Assembly (NCBI GenBank): GCA_041600415.1
Contig: JBFIKF010000003.1
Span: 310,001 to 374,000 of the forward strand
Reading direction: 5' to 3'
Length of the DNA stretch: 64,000 bases
DNA from: JBFJKD01 sp041600415
GTDB taxonomy: Bacteria > Pseudomonadota > Gammaproteobacteria > Pseudomonadales > Porticoccaceae
Shown here in pieces: positions 9,335-17,776 of the stretch. The translations under genes were made by a program, and so were the position numbers. The notes below the pieces were generated by a model, which did not search any database, had not been told where the DNA came from, and saw only the letters and a program-made list of their open reading frames with translations. The stretch's first letter is position 1, and every line of letters begins with the position of its first letter.

Positions 9335-9676
9335 TTAATAGTGCGTTCGCTGCGTTAATTTGCTCTCGAGGGCGCGCACCTGATCCAGCAGATCCAGAAT
9401 CACTGCAACGCCCGCTATATTAATCTCAAGATCCTGTTGCAGCCGACGGGCGGTGCGTAAGCGTTGTACACAGGCGGCGGAGAAACACCAGTTTTCCGGG
9501 GATTGGGCCCGCGCCACACTGGCATCCGGCCCGTGTAATTCCAGCACGCCTTCCTCCACAAGCTCGACCACAAAGGCCAGCTCCACCGCACAGGCCTGTT
9601 GCAGTTGATCCACGGACAGCGACGCACTCTCCTCCAGGATAGTGCCAAAAACGGTATGCCCTTCGTTCTCGTTCAC
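9335..9676 (-). CDS. cbpM: Chaperone modulator CbpM
   Basis: 113-residue protein with the MerR-like helical fold of CbpM, which binds the J-domain of CbpA and blocks its co-chaperone and DNA-binding activity. It has the characteristic segment VELVEEGVLELHG, then a basic stretch RLRTARRLQQDLEINIAGVA and a C-terminal helix. The GTG start at 9676 overlaps the cbpA stop by four bases (GTGA), so the pair is translationally coupled, as in E. coli cbpAM. Confidence 0.88.
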   Translation of the reverse strand: MNENEGHTVFGTILEESASLSVDQLQQACAVELAFVVELVEEGVLELHGPDASVARAQSPENWCFSAACVQRLRTARRLQQDLEINIAGVAVILDLLDQVRALESKLTQRTHY

Positions 9677-10632
9677 CCGGCACCTCCCCAGGTTTTACGT
9701 GGATTAAAGTTCGTTTCCTGCTGTAACGCGCGATACAACTCGCGCGTTTTATCCGTGGCAGCCGGCGGTAGCACCAGTTGTAGCACCACGTAAAAATCAC
9801 CGGGTGGTCGGGACGGAATACCCTTGCCTTTTAACCGCAGTTTTTTACCGCTAACGGAGCCCGGCGGAATCTTCATTTCGACCGTTCCCATCGGCAGGGG
9901 TACCTTGACCGTCGCGCCGAGGGCTGCTTCCCAGGGCGCAACAGGTAAATCCAGATACACATCGTGGCCATCCGCGCGGTACAGGCTGTGGGGATTAAAC
10001 ACAACTTCGAGGTACAGGTCTCCAGCCTCGCCGTTGCGGCCCGGTTCGCCCTGACCGGAGAGACGTATATGCTGCCCCTGCCGGACGCCCGCAGGTATTT
10101 TTACGTTCAATGTACGCGGTCGGATGTGCACTCGGCCCCGTTCGTCCAGTTCCGCCGCGCGCAGGGTTATCCCCCGGGTGGCACCGCGATAAGCGTCCTC
10201 CAGATCTATCGCGATCCGCGCGTGGTGATCCTGTCCGCGACCCGCTCGCGACGCCCCTCCACCAAACCCGCCTGGGTCTTCGGCAAACCGTGCATGCCCA
10301 AACAGGGTTTCAAAAAAATCACTGTAAGCGCCCTGTGCACCAGTCTCAAAACCGGCGCCACTAAACTCAAAACCCGCATCCCATCCGGGCTGCGCATGAA
10401 AATCCTGACCCGCCTTCCAGTTCGCGCCCAGCTGATCGTAGGCCACGCGTTTTTCAGGATCCTTGAGCACCTCATAAGCTTCACCAATTTCCTTGAAGCG
10501 TTGTTCGGCATTGTCCTGCTTACTGACGTCGGGGTGATATTTGCGCGCCAGCTTACGATAAGCCCGACGTATATCGTCCTGGCTAGCGCCGCGATCCACC
10601 CCGAGAATTTGGTAGTAATCTTTAAATTCCAT
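9673..10632 (-). CDS. cbpA: Curved-DNA-binding J-domain co-chaperone CbpA
   Basis: 319-residue DnaJ-type protein. The J domain occupies about residues 1-70 with the essential HPD in RKYHPDVSK; a Gly/Phe-rich linker follows (residues 75-140), then two beta-barrel substrate-binding domains (about 150-300). There is no zinc-finger region, which separates CbpA from DnaJ. It stimulates DnaK and binds curved DNA. The start MEFKDYYQILGV at 10632 is the family start; eight upstream in-frame residues are ignored. Followed by and overlapping cbpM. Confidence 0.93.
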   Translation of the reverse strand: MEFKDYYQILGVDRGASQDDIRRAYRKLARKYHPDVSKQDNAEQRFKEIGEAYEVLKDPEKRVAYDQLGANWKAGQDFHAQPGWDAGFEFSGAGFETGAQGAYSDFFETLFGHARFAEDPGGFGGGASRAGRGQDHHARIAIDLEDAYRGATRGITLRAAELDERGRVHIRPRTLNVKIPAGVRQGQHIRLSGQGEPGRNGEAGDLYLEVVFNPHSLYRADGHDVYLDLPVAPWEAALGATVKVPLPMGTVEMKIPPGSVSGKKLRLKGKGIPSRPPGDFYVVLQLVLPPAATDKTRELYRALQQETNFNPRKTWGGAG

Positions 10633-10746
10633 GAACCACCTGAAAGCGTTCCGCAATCGTAATAAGGTAGCGCATTCGGCTCGAACCCGGCGATTTTTTT
10701 TCGCTGTACTTGTGGTGGATCAATATCCGCGGCAGGAGTATTAAGA

Positions 10747-11181
10747 CTACTGAGCGGGTAATATTGCCAAGTTTTCGGCACCCGGCCCCAGGGGTTGGCC
10801 ATAACTGAACTCGACAAAATTACCGTTCGGGTCCCGCAGGCCGCAGTAGTAGCCCACCGGAAAGGGTTCCTCCCGGGGCGACCACACCAGACAGCCCCGC
10901 CCTGCTCCCCTGGCGGCAATGTTATCCACCGCCTCGCGGCTATCGAGAGCGAAGCCAAAGTGCCGGTAATCCTGGTCGGGCAGCTGTAGATCCCGACCAC
11001 CGTTCATGAGCACAAATATAAAATCCGCTTCCCGGCCAGGTTCCGCCAGCCACACAATGCGTTGCGTTCCCGCAGTGCGGGTATGCACCACTTCCATGGC
11101 ACAAAAGTCGCGATAAAACTCCACACAGGCATCAATGTCCTCGACATGCAGCGCAATATGCGTGATCCGTGGTACCTGCAT
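10747..11181 (-). CDS. VOC-superfamily (glyoxalase/dioxygenase fold) protein
   Basis: 144-residue protein with the beta-alpha-beta-beta-beta repeats of the vicinal oxygen chelate fold. The N-terminal module begins ITHIALHVEDIDACVEFYRD with the first metal-ligand histidine; the second module contains HFGFALD and ends RDPNGNFVEFSYGQ with the acidic ligand Glu. This is a complete set of ligands for a divalent metal. The family includes lactoylglutathione lyases, dioxygenases and resistance proteins, and the reaction is unknown. Start at 11181 is chosen over an upstream extension because it begins directly before the first strand. Confidence 0.82.
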   Translation of the reverse strand: MQVPRITHIALHVEDIDACVEFYRDFCAMEVVHTRTAGTQRIVWLAEPGREADFIFVLMNGGRDLQLPDQDYRHFGFALDSREAVDNIAARGAGRGCLVWSPREEPFPVGYYCGLRDPNGNFVEFSYGQPLGPGAENLAILPAQ

Positions 11182-11256
11182 AAGCCTGTCCCCAATAAAT
11201 TTTATGCGACGGTTTACAGTAGTTTCTCGGCAGAACGCGACAAACCACATTGACCC

Positions 11257-11844
11257 TCAGAAATTGTCCGGGTTACGGGGCCTCACCCGGGCAAAAATCT
11301 CGCGGATACGTTCGATATCAGCGTCGGCGTCCTCGCTGGGAGCGATCAGCGGTTCGAGCGCAATCGTTTTGGTAGCGAAATCTATAGTCGCGGGGAGTAA
11401 CAGGCAGTCCGCGGCTCTGGCGATACGCAAAAATCCAGTTTTCCATTTTCCCACTTTGCTGCGGGTTCCTTCCGGCGTAATGACCAGCGCCATGGCCGGT
11501 GCACGACACAGTTTTTCGGCAATATCATCGGTAATTCCCGCGGGGTTACCGCGATCGACCGGAATTCCACCGAGCCAGGTCATCGTGGTTTTTAGCGGTG
11601 CGCGAAACAACGTGTTTTTCCCCAGCCAGTGAATACGCACGTCAAGAGCCAATACCGCCAGCATGCCGTACACGAAATCCCAATTGGAGGTATGTGGACC
11701 CGCGACAATAATAAACCGGTGCCGCTCTGGAAAGTTACCGATAACGCGCCAGCCACAACGGTCAAAAATAATACGCGCAAGGCGACATATGAGACGGGCG
11801 CGGTAGTGGCGATGGTGCGGGGCAATATACGGCAGGGCAATCAT
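11257..11844 (-). CDS. 1-acyl-sn-glycerol-3-phosphate acyltransferase family protein
   Basis: 195-residue LPLAT-family enzyme. The catalytic HX4D motif is GPHTSNWDF and the phosphate-binding motif is PEGTRSKVGKWKTGF; both lie in the normal order, and the GGIPVDRG block between them is typical of this short subgroup. It should transfer an acyl chain to a lysophospholipid or related acceptor at the inner membrane. The ATG at 11844 (MIALPYIAPHHR) is preferred to a TTG at 11874; neither has a clear ribosome site. Confidence 0.85.
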   Translation of the reverse strand: MIALPYIAPHHRHYRARLICRLARIIFDRCGWRVIGNFPERHRFIIVAGPHTSNWDFVYGMLAVLALDVRIHWLGKNTLFRAPLKTTMTWLGGIPVDRGNPAGITDDIAEKLCRAPAMALVITPEGTRSKVGKWKTGFLRIARAADCLLLPATIDFATKTIALEPLIAPSEDADADIERIREIFARVRPRNPDNF

Positions 11845-11913
11845 AGGCAAGCCAGCGACGTTTTTATGCGTCAAGATTGCCAGTTTTTCGTGGTGCGAGC
11901 AATCGCCCTCGAA

Positions 11914-13494
11914 CTAGTGCTCCCGCGTGGCGCGAAAAAACACCTGCGGATAGCGTTCCTGGGTAAGCCCAAGGTTCACCCGGGTCGGCGCCAGATAAGT
12001 GAGATGCCCACCGCCATCCAGCGCAAGGTTATCGGCCACCTTACTGCGAAATTGCGCCAGGAAACGCTCATCGTCGCACTCCACCCATCGCGCCGAATAG
12101 ATATTGACCGGTTCGTAAATGGCTTCGACGCTGTACTCTTCCCGCAAGCGGTAGGCAACCACTTCGTACTGTAACTGACCGACCGCGCCCACCAGTACAT
12201 TATTATTGGCGAGAGGGAAAAATACCTGCACCGAACCCTCTTCCGAGAGCTGCTGCAAACCCTTGCGCAATTGTTTGGTCTTTAACGGATCACGCAATCT
12301 GATCAATCGAAACAATTCGGGCGCAAAATGTGGGACACCGGTGAATTTCAGTGACTCGCCCTCGGTAAAAGTATCGCCGATCTGAATCGTACCGTGGTTA
12401 TGCAACCCGATGATGTCCCCGGCAATGGCCTCTTCAACCTGCTCCCGATCACCCGCCAGAAAACTGACCGCATCTGCGATACGCACGTCCTTGCCAATGC
12501 GCACATGGCGCATTTTCATTCCGCGCCGATAGGTCCCGGAACAAATTCGCAAAAAGGCTATGCGATCCCGGTGGTTGGGGTCCATGTTGGCCTGGATTTT
12601 AAACACAAAACCGGAAAAATCGGTTTCCCCCGGATTTACTTCCCGTTCGTTGGTGGCACGGGGCAGCGGCGCGGGCGCCCATTCGACAAAATGGTCGAGC
12701 ATTTCGCGCACGCCGAAGTTACCCAACGCGGTGCCAAAAAACACCGGCGTCTGCTCGCCCGCCAGATAGGCATTCAGGTCGAACCGCGGGGTCGCGCCCC
12801 TGACCAGTTCAATCTGCGCGACGATATCGTCGTAATCGTCCCCCAGTAAGGCCCTGGCGTCCGCGCTATCGAGACCTTTTATCTGCTCGTCATCGGGAAT
12901 GCGACTGCCCTGCCCTGGTCGATAGATATGCACCGTATCCGCGCTGAAATCGTAAACGCCCTTGAGGCGTTTACCCATGCCGAGGGGCCAGTTGATTGGC
13001 GCGGCGGATATGTTCAATACCGCTTCGATTTCGTCCAGCACATCGATGGGATCGCGGGTCTCCCGGTCCAGTTTGTTGATGAAACTGAGAATCGGCGTGG
13101 TGCGCAACCGACACACCTCCATCAGTTTGATGGTGCGCTCCTCCACGCCCTTGGCCGCGTCAATCACCATCAGCACCGAGTCGACAGCCGTCAACGTGCG
13201 GTAAGTGTCTTCCGAAAAATCGCCGTGACCGGGAGTATCGAGCAAATTAACCGTGCGTCCACGGTAGGGAAACTGCATCACCGACGAGGTAACGGAAATG
13301 CCCCTCTCTTTTTCCATCGCCATCCAGTCGGAGGTGGCATGCCGATCACTTTTGCGGCCCTTGACCGTGCCCCCAATCTGAATGGCACGACCGAGCAACA
13401 ACAGTTTTTCAGTGATGGTGGTCTTGCCGGCATCGGGGTGGGAAATAATAGCGAACGTGCGGCGCAACGACAGGGCTTTTTGATACGAACTCAT
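11914..13494 (-). CDS. prfC: Peptide chain release factor 3
   Basis: 526-residue translational GTPase that removes RF1/RF2 from the ribosome after peptide release. G1 is SHPDAGKTT, the switch II region is DTPGHGDFSEDTYRTL and the G4 motif is NKLD. Domain order (GTPase, EF-Tu-like domain II with the phrase RIGKDVRIADAVSF, then the C-terminal RF3 domain) and length match the family. The start MSSYQKALSLRRTFAIISHP at 13494 is the standard one; 21 upstream in-frame residues are not part of the protein. Confidence 0.96.
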   Translation of the reverse strand: MSSYQKALSLRRTFAIISHPDAGKTTITEKLLLLGRAIQIGGTVKGRKSDRHATSDWMAMEKERGISVTSSVMQFPYRGRTVNLLDTPGHGDFSEDTYRTLTAVDSVLMVIDAAKGVEERTIKLMEVCRLRTTPILSFINKLDRETRDPIDVLDEIEAVLNISAAPINWPLGMGKRLKGVYDFSADTVHIYRPGQGSRIPDDEQIKGLDSADARALLGDDYDDIVAQIELVRGATPRFDLNAYLAGEQTPVFFGTALGNFGVREMLDHFVEWAPAPLPRATNEREVNPGETDFSGFVFKIQANMDPNHRDRIAFLRICSGTYRRGMKMRHVRIGKDVRIADAVSFLAGDREQVEEAIAGDIIGLHNHGTIQIGDTFTEGESLKFTGVPHFAPELFRLIRLRDPLKTKQLRKGLQQLSEEGSVQVFFPLANNNVLVGAVGQLQYEVVAYRLREEYSVEAIYEPVNIYSARWVECDDERFLAQFRSKVADNLALDGGGHLTYLAPTRVNLGLTQERYPQVFFRATREH

Positions 13495-13667
13495 AAGTAC
13501 GACACGGGGGATGGCAACGGCGGCGCGTATTATAGCCGTACCGACACAGCGCCGCACCCATTCAGGTTTCGCCCCGCGCGGAATCTCGCACCGCTGTTGC
13601 CACTGTTTAATGCCAGGCTCGGCCAGCTAAACATCAATCCGAGACGCGCTACACACCATTAATTTCT

Positions 13668-14903
13668 TCACTTTGCGGGTTTGCCACCGCCCTTGCCGTT
13701 ACCCTTGCCGCCGTCCAGAGCCTGACAGTTGCCGAATCGAGTACTCACGGCGATGGCATTCAGGGGATAAGCGGTGGCCACCACGCAGTCCGCCGGGCCC
13801 TCCAGTTCCATAAATGTCAGATTCAGGTAATAACTACCGTGGTAGAGATCCGGTCGCACCCGGACACCGTTGAACAGCCCGTGTCGATAATTTGCCGAAT
13901 CCTGCTCGTCCATATGCACGTTGGCATCGTAGCTCGCTCCGTGCGCCCCGTGAAACGGACATTCGTTGGCGCCTCCAGCGCCGAAACTTTCCCAGGGAAT
14001 ATTGGCGCTATCCTTGTGGCTGTATTGAAAATTCCACAGGTCCATATCAAACCAGGAGGGATAAACATTGTAGCCGCGAGAATCAGCGGTATTGCCCGGC
14101 TGAGCAACCTCTTTGCCGCGACTGTTATACAGGGTGAGCTCGACGCGCGCGATGTCTGCCCGCGGACTGGTTACGGTCACTTCCACCTGCGGCGCGCCAC
14201 TATCCAGTCCGGTTACCGCATCCATTTGCAGGGTAACCCCTTCGGTGGAGCTATAGGGCAGTACCCCCAGGGGATTGACGGCATCCCGCGACCAGCTGCT
14301 GAAGGGATCGGATGCGGGCGCGTTGCGAATTTCGAAATGCAGATGCTCAAAGCCACTGGCGCTCTGACCGGTATAACCCAATAGCTGCCCCTTGTTGACG
14401 GTGTCTCCCGCGGTGACGACCCAACTACTGAGATGCATATAGTTGCTGTGATAGCAGCCGGTTCCTGAGCACCCCGTGGCGCCGGGGCGCAGATGGCGCA
14501 GCTGCACCAGCGGGTCACTATAACCACTGTTACTGCCCGCAATCCGCACCTCGCCACTGGCAATCGCAAAAACCGGCGTGCCAAGTGCTGTGGGAATATC
14601 GATACCACGGTGAAAATCGTAGCGGTAATTGCCGGAAACCAGCGGCCGCGGGCCGAACGGTGAAGACACCGGCTCGTCGCTGTAAGCGCCGTCGCCCCAG
14701 CGTTCGGGCGGGCACCCGTCCGCTGAATTCCACCCCGGGATTTCTTCAACAATGCGGCCACACAGGGGCCAGGCCAGACTGGGATCAAATTGATCGGCGC
14801 TGTAAGCGCACAGACTGAAACCGAACAACGCCAGTCCCAGACACCATGCACGCCTTGGCGAGAAATTATTAGTGCGGCGTAGCCCTGAACATTTCTTATT
14901 CAT
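13668..14903 (-). CDS. Secreted M23-family metallopeptidase (LytM/lysostaphin type)
   Basis: 411-residue exported protein with a signal segment at about residues 18-36 (RAWCLGLALFGFSLCAYSAD). The peptidase domain, residues about 75-205, has the zinc motifs FHRGIDIP and HLHFEIR plus a structural block SNYMHLSSWV, so the site is complete. M23 enzymes cut peptidoglycan cross-bridges or other glycine-rich peptides. The C-terminal half is a beta-rich domain beginning near PQVEVTVTSPRADIARVELT, and the chain ends in a glycine/lysine-rich tail (DGGKGNGKGGGKPAK). Alone in its transcription unit as far as can be seen. Confidence 0.88.
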   Translation of the reverse strand: MNKKCSGLRRTNNFSPRRAWCLGLALFGFSLCAYSADQFDPSLAWPLCGRIVEEIPGWNSADGCPPERWGDGAYSDEPVSSPFGPRPLVSGNYRYDFHRGIDIPTALGTPVFAIASGEVRIAGSNSGYSDPLVQLRHLRPGATGCSGTGCYHSNYMHLSSWVVTAGDTVNKGQLLGYTGQSASGFEHLHFEIRNAPASDPFSSWSRDAVNPLGVLPYSSTEGVTLQMDAVTGLDSGAPQVEVTVTSPRADIARVELTLYNSRGKEVAQPGNTADSRGYNVYPSWFDMDLWNFQYSHKDSANIPWESFGAGGANECPFHGAHGASYDANVHMDEQDSANYRHGLFNGVRVRPDLYHGSYYLNLTFMELEGPADCVVATAYPLNAIAVSTRFGNCQALDGGKGNGKGGGKPAK

Positions 14904-15037
14904 TTTCCAACTCCATGCGGATTTTAAACCGTGACACTACTCCCAAGCTTAGTTCAATATTGTGATCCAATTTTAAAAAACGACAATTGTCCCGACCTGC
15001 CAGCTTGACCCATTGTCGACATGCGACCAGTCAGCGG

Positions 15038-15889
15038 TTATTTCAGATTACTCATAATGCCCCGCACTGCGGCGGGAATGTCGGCCGGCAACACCAAAAA
15101 TTTTGCGTTTTGGGAGGTGGCCATGGTTTTAATTGAATCCACGTAGCGCTCGCCAAGCAAATACATAATTGGCAATTCGTTCTGCCCAATGGCGTCGGTC
15201 ACTTTTTCAATAGCCTCCTTGGTCGCCTGGGCAATCACCACCTTGGCTTCCGCATCGCGACGGGATGCTTCCAGGCGTCCATCTGCTTCAAGAATAGCCG
15301 CGGATTTCTCACCATCGGCACGAGTAACAGTGGCGCGCCGCAAACGCTCCGCCGCGGCCTGCTCCTCCATGGCTTTTTGCATGGTCATGGAGGGATTAAT
15401 ATCCTGAATCTCCACGGTTTTCAGGGTAATCCCCCAATCGGAAATATCGTCCGATATGGACGCTTTCAATTTGGCCTTAATCTGATCGCGGGAGGACAAC
15501 GCAGCATCCAGCGCCATTTCGCCGACGATGGAACGCAACGAAGTTTGCACCAGCGTGCGAATCGCCAGTTCGTAATCCTCGACCCCATATACCGCTTTTT
15601 CCGGCGACAGAATATTTATATACGCCACCGCATTGGCAATGATCACCACGTTATCCAGCGTGATCACTTCCTGGGAGGGAATATCGAGCACGATATCCTT
15701 GGTGGTGACTTTGTAAGCCACCGTATCCACATAGGGAATAATAAAATTCAGGCCGGGAGATAGTGTTTCATGATACTTGCCGAGGCGCTGAACCACCCAT
15801 TTATAGCCCTGGGGCACCTGCCGCACGCCCTTGAACAGCGTAATAATTGCCACAGCCAACAGCGCAAAAATAACTACCGTACCATCCAT
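15038..15889 (-). CDS. SPFH/Band 7 protein (slipin/QmcA type)
   Basis: 283-residue membrane-anchored stomatin-like protein. One N-terminal membrane segment (VVIFALLAVAIITLF) is followed by the SPFH domain starting VRQVPQGYKWVVQRLGKYHE and then a coiled-coil region rich in Ala/Glu/Arg (AMEEQAAAERLRRATVTRAD). Such proteins form large rings or microdomains and partner with NfeD proteins. The ATG at 15889 is seven bases after GGGGA. The nfeD gene is 70 bases upstream on the same strand, the usual pairing. Confidence 0.9.
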   Translation of the reverse strand: MDGTVVIFALLAVAIITLFKGVRQVPQGYKWVVQRLGKYHETLSPGLNFIIPYVDTVAYKVTTKDIVLDIPSQEVITLDNVVIIANAVAYINILSPEKAVYGVEDYELAIRTLVQTSLRSIVGEMALDAALSSRDQIKAKLKASISDDISDWGITLKTVEIQDINPSMTMQKAMEEQAAAERLRRATVTRADGEKSAAILEADGRLEASRRDAEAKVVIAQATKEAIEKVTDAIGQNELPIMYLLGERYVDSIKTMATSQNAKFLVLPADIPAAVRGIMSNLK

Positions 15890-15959
15890 AATATTCCCCA
15901 ATTTAGCGACTGATTGGCGCGCGTTATTACGCGCCGATTCTGTCCGTCAGTGGACCAAA

Positions 15960-16412
15960 CTAATTTTGTTTATCGACGATCAGCGCGTTCCCGGAAAATT
16001 CCGTAACCACCACTCGATCTCCTTCATTAATGCCTTCCTGTTTGGCAATAAATTCCCACTCGTCTTCGCCGAGCACTGGCATGGTGAAGCGGACTCGACC
16101 GCGACCACCCTGAAATGGGGCCTTGACCACCTGACCGACTCTGCCAACAGCGCCTTCCCGGGATAACCCGGCCACGGTTTTATCAATCATTTTCGGTTTG
16201 AAATACCGAAACCAGGCAATCGCAAATAAAATAGACGTGACTGTCCACACCAGTACCTGTAACCCAATACCGAACGCGGGAAAAATCCAGAGCAGAATAC
16301 CCACGACCACAGCCCCCAGGCCGAACCAGAGGACGGTAAAGCTGGGCAAAAATATTTCAATAACGATCAACCCCAACCCCAGCACCAACCAGTGCCAATA
16401 TACCCAATCCAT
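15960..16412 (-). CDS. NfeD-family membrane protein
   Basis: 150-residue partner of the adjacent SPFH protein. Three hydrophobic segments occupy residues 5-75, followed by the cytoplasmic OB-fold domain of NfeDb proteins (GREGAVGRVGQVVKAPFQ-like region through GNALIVDKQN). It is the short form, without the ClpP-like protease domain of NfeD1a. The ATG at 16412 follows AGGAG by seven bases; the upstream in-frame extension has no merit. Role: membrane microdomain organisation with the SPFH protein. Confidence 0.86.
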   Translation of the reverse strand: MDWVYWHWLVLGLGLIVIEIFLPSFTVLWFGLGAVVVGILLWIFPAFGIGLQVLVWTVTSILFAIAWFRYFKPKMIDKTVAGLSREGAVGRVGQVVKAPFQGGRGRVRFTMPVLGEDEWEFIAKQEGINEGDRVVVTEFSGNALIVDKQN

Positions 16413-16545
16413 AAAGTGCTCCTGTTTTCTTATTGCGCTATCGGTTCCAGGGAGGAATTCATTGTAATGGTCACCCGGGTCAGGCACAACTCGCGATAAC
16501 CGCCGAAGAATAAAGCCGAACATTAATAACGGTCGGGGACCAGCA

Positions 16546-17019
16546 CTATACCGACGGCATAACCGGCGCTAGATTGCGACACATCAGTAGCGCATCCTCG
16601 CGCCCCTGTGCGCCGTGATAATAGGCGCGGCGTACGCCGGTTTGCACAAACCCGTTTTCTGTGTACAGGGAAATAGCTGGAATATTACTGGCTCGCACTT
16701 CCAGAAAAATTTTTACCGCGAAAGTCTTCACCTCGTCGATCAAAAATTGCAGTAGTGCGCGACCCAGCCCGTCGCCCTGGAAATCAGGCGCAACCGCAAT
16801 GTTTAACAACTCCACTTCGTCCAGAATTGGCAAAAAAATGACGTAGCCGCGCACTTTTTTGTTACACAGTAAAACATAACAACGGTGATCGTTAAGGCTT
16901 TGTTCAAACTCGCTACGGGTCCACGCAAACGGCGAAACCTGGGATTCTATATTGCACAGACGATCGAGGTGCCGGCGCTGCGCGGGCACAATGGCGACGT
17001 CGTCGCTGCCGGCGTCCAC
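16546..17019 (-). CDS. rimI: Ribosomal protein S18 alanine N-acetyltransferase
   Basis: 157-residue GNAT acetyltransferase, similar in size and order to E. coli RimI, which acetylates the N-terminal alanine of S18. The acetyl-CoA loop is DFQGDGLGRALLQFL and the C-terminal block EVRASNIPAISLYTENGF is the RimI signature. The start is taken as GTG at 17019, which lies just after the stop of the upstream holD-like gene; a TTG at 17088 would add 23 residues and overlap that gene. Coupled to the preceding gene, as is common in gammaproteobacteria. Confidence 0.88.
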   Translation of the reverse strand: MDAGSDDVAIVPAQRRHLDRLCNIESQVSPFAWTRSEFEQSLNDHRCYVLLCNKKVRGYVIFLPILDEVELLNIAVAPDFQGDGLGRALLQFLIDEVKTFAVKIFLEVRASNIPAISLYTENGFVQTGVRRAYYHGAQGREDALLMCRNLAPVMPSV

Positions 17020-17026
17020 GGCGGGT

Positions 17027-17773
17027 CTAGCCTTCCTCCAGAAAGCGAATAGCCGCCCAGGTCGTTGCTTTACTCGATGGATCGGCAACCATCACAGCCA
17101 GCCCCGGGGTAAAAATAGCCGTCGCGCCGCACTCGAGTAAAGCGCGGTTTTGCGACAGGTCCTGCGTCGGAGTAAGCAACTCCCGCAACCCATCACCCAT
17201 TGCCAGTACCCACTGAAACGGTCGCACTTTGGCGCGCCCCGCCAGAAACATGGTGAGGTTAATCCGCGCCCCGGCGATATCCCCTGGAGTACCCGTCACG
17301 GGCGGCCAATCGATAAATTCCGGCGCGGGTAAATCGTCCGGCAAGCGCTTGATGGCCCGTAGAATATTGGCCAGCAAGACTGCCTGCGACGCCTCCAGAG
17401 TCTGTCCGTGCGTACCGGCGTTCAATACCAGCACATCGGCCGCCGTCTGCCAGCACATAATCCGAGAACGATACACAGGGGCCGCAGACGCTTTCGCTAT
17501 GACATTCTCAGAATCGCCTGCGCCTTGCGCCGCTACGGACTTCTTCGCCGCGGTCAGAGCAGGCAGGGGAGCACCCGATCCCGCATCCATTGCCGACGGC
17601 CCCATTGCAGACGACGAGTTGGCGGCTAAAGTCGCGGCATTATCCACCGGCGAGCTGATCACCGGTTGCCTCTCTTCACCCAGCGCGTCTGCGCGATTCT
17701 GGCGGGTGCGCTGGCGATAGGGAACCACCCCTAATTGCGCCAGGTACCAGTCCCGCAGTCGCGCATTTCCCAT
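17027..17773 (-). CDS. Putative DNA polymerase III psi subunit (HolD-like)
   Basis: 248-residue protein. The N-terminus LRDWYLAQLGVVPYR matches the start of HolD, the psi subunit that links the clamp loader to single-strand-binding protein, and the region WQTAADVLVLNAG onwards resembles its Rossmann-like core. A low-complexity Ala/Ser/Gly linker of about 65 residues separates the two, so the protein is longer than E. coli psi (137 residues). Position directly before rimI, the usual holD place, supports the call. It begins three bases from the leuA stop. Confidence 0.6.
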   Translation of the reverse strand: MGNARLRDWYLAQLGVVPYRQRTRQNRADALGEERQPVISSPVDNAATLAANSSSAMGPSAMDAGSGAPLPALTAAKKSVAAQGAGDSENVIAKASAAPVYRSRIMCWQTAADVLVLNAGTHGQTLEASQAVLLANILRAIKRLPDDLPAPEFIDWPPVTGTPGDIAGARINLTMFLAGRAKVRPFQWVLAMGDGLRELLTPTQDLSQNRALLECGATAIFTPGLAVMVADPSSKATTWAAIRFLEEG

Positions 17774-17776
17774 GAG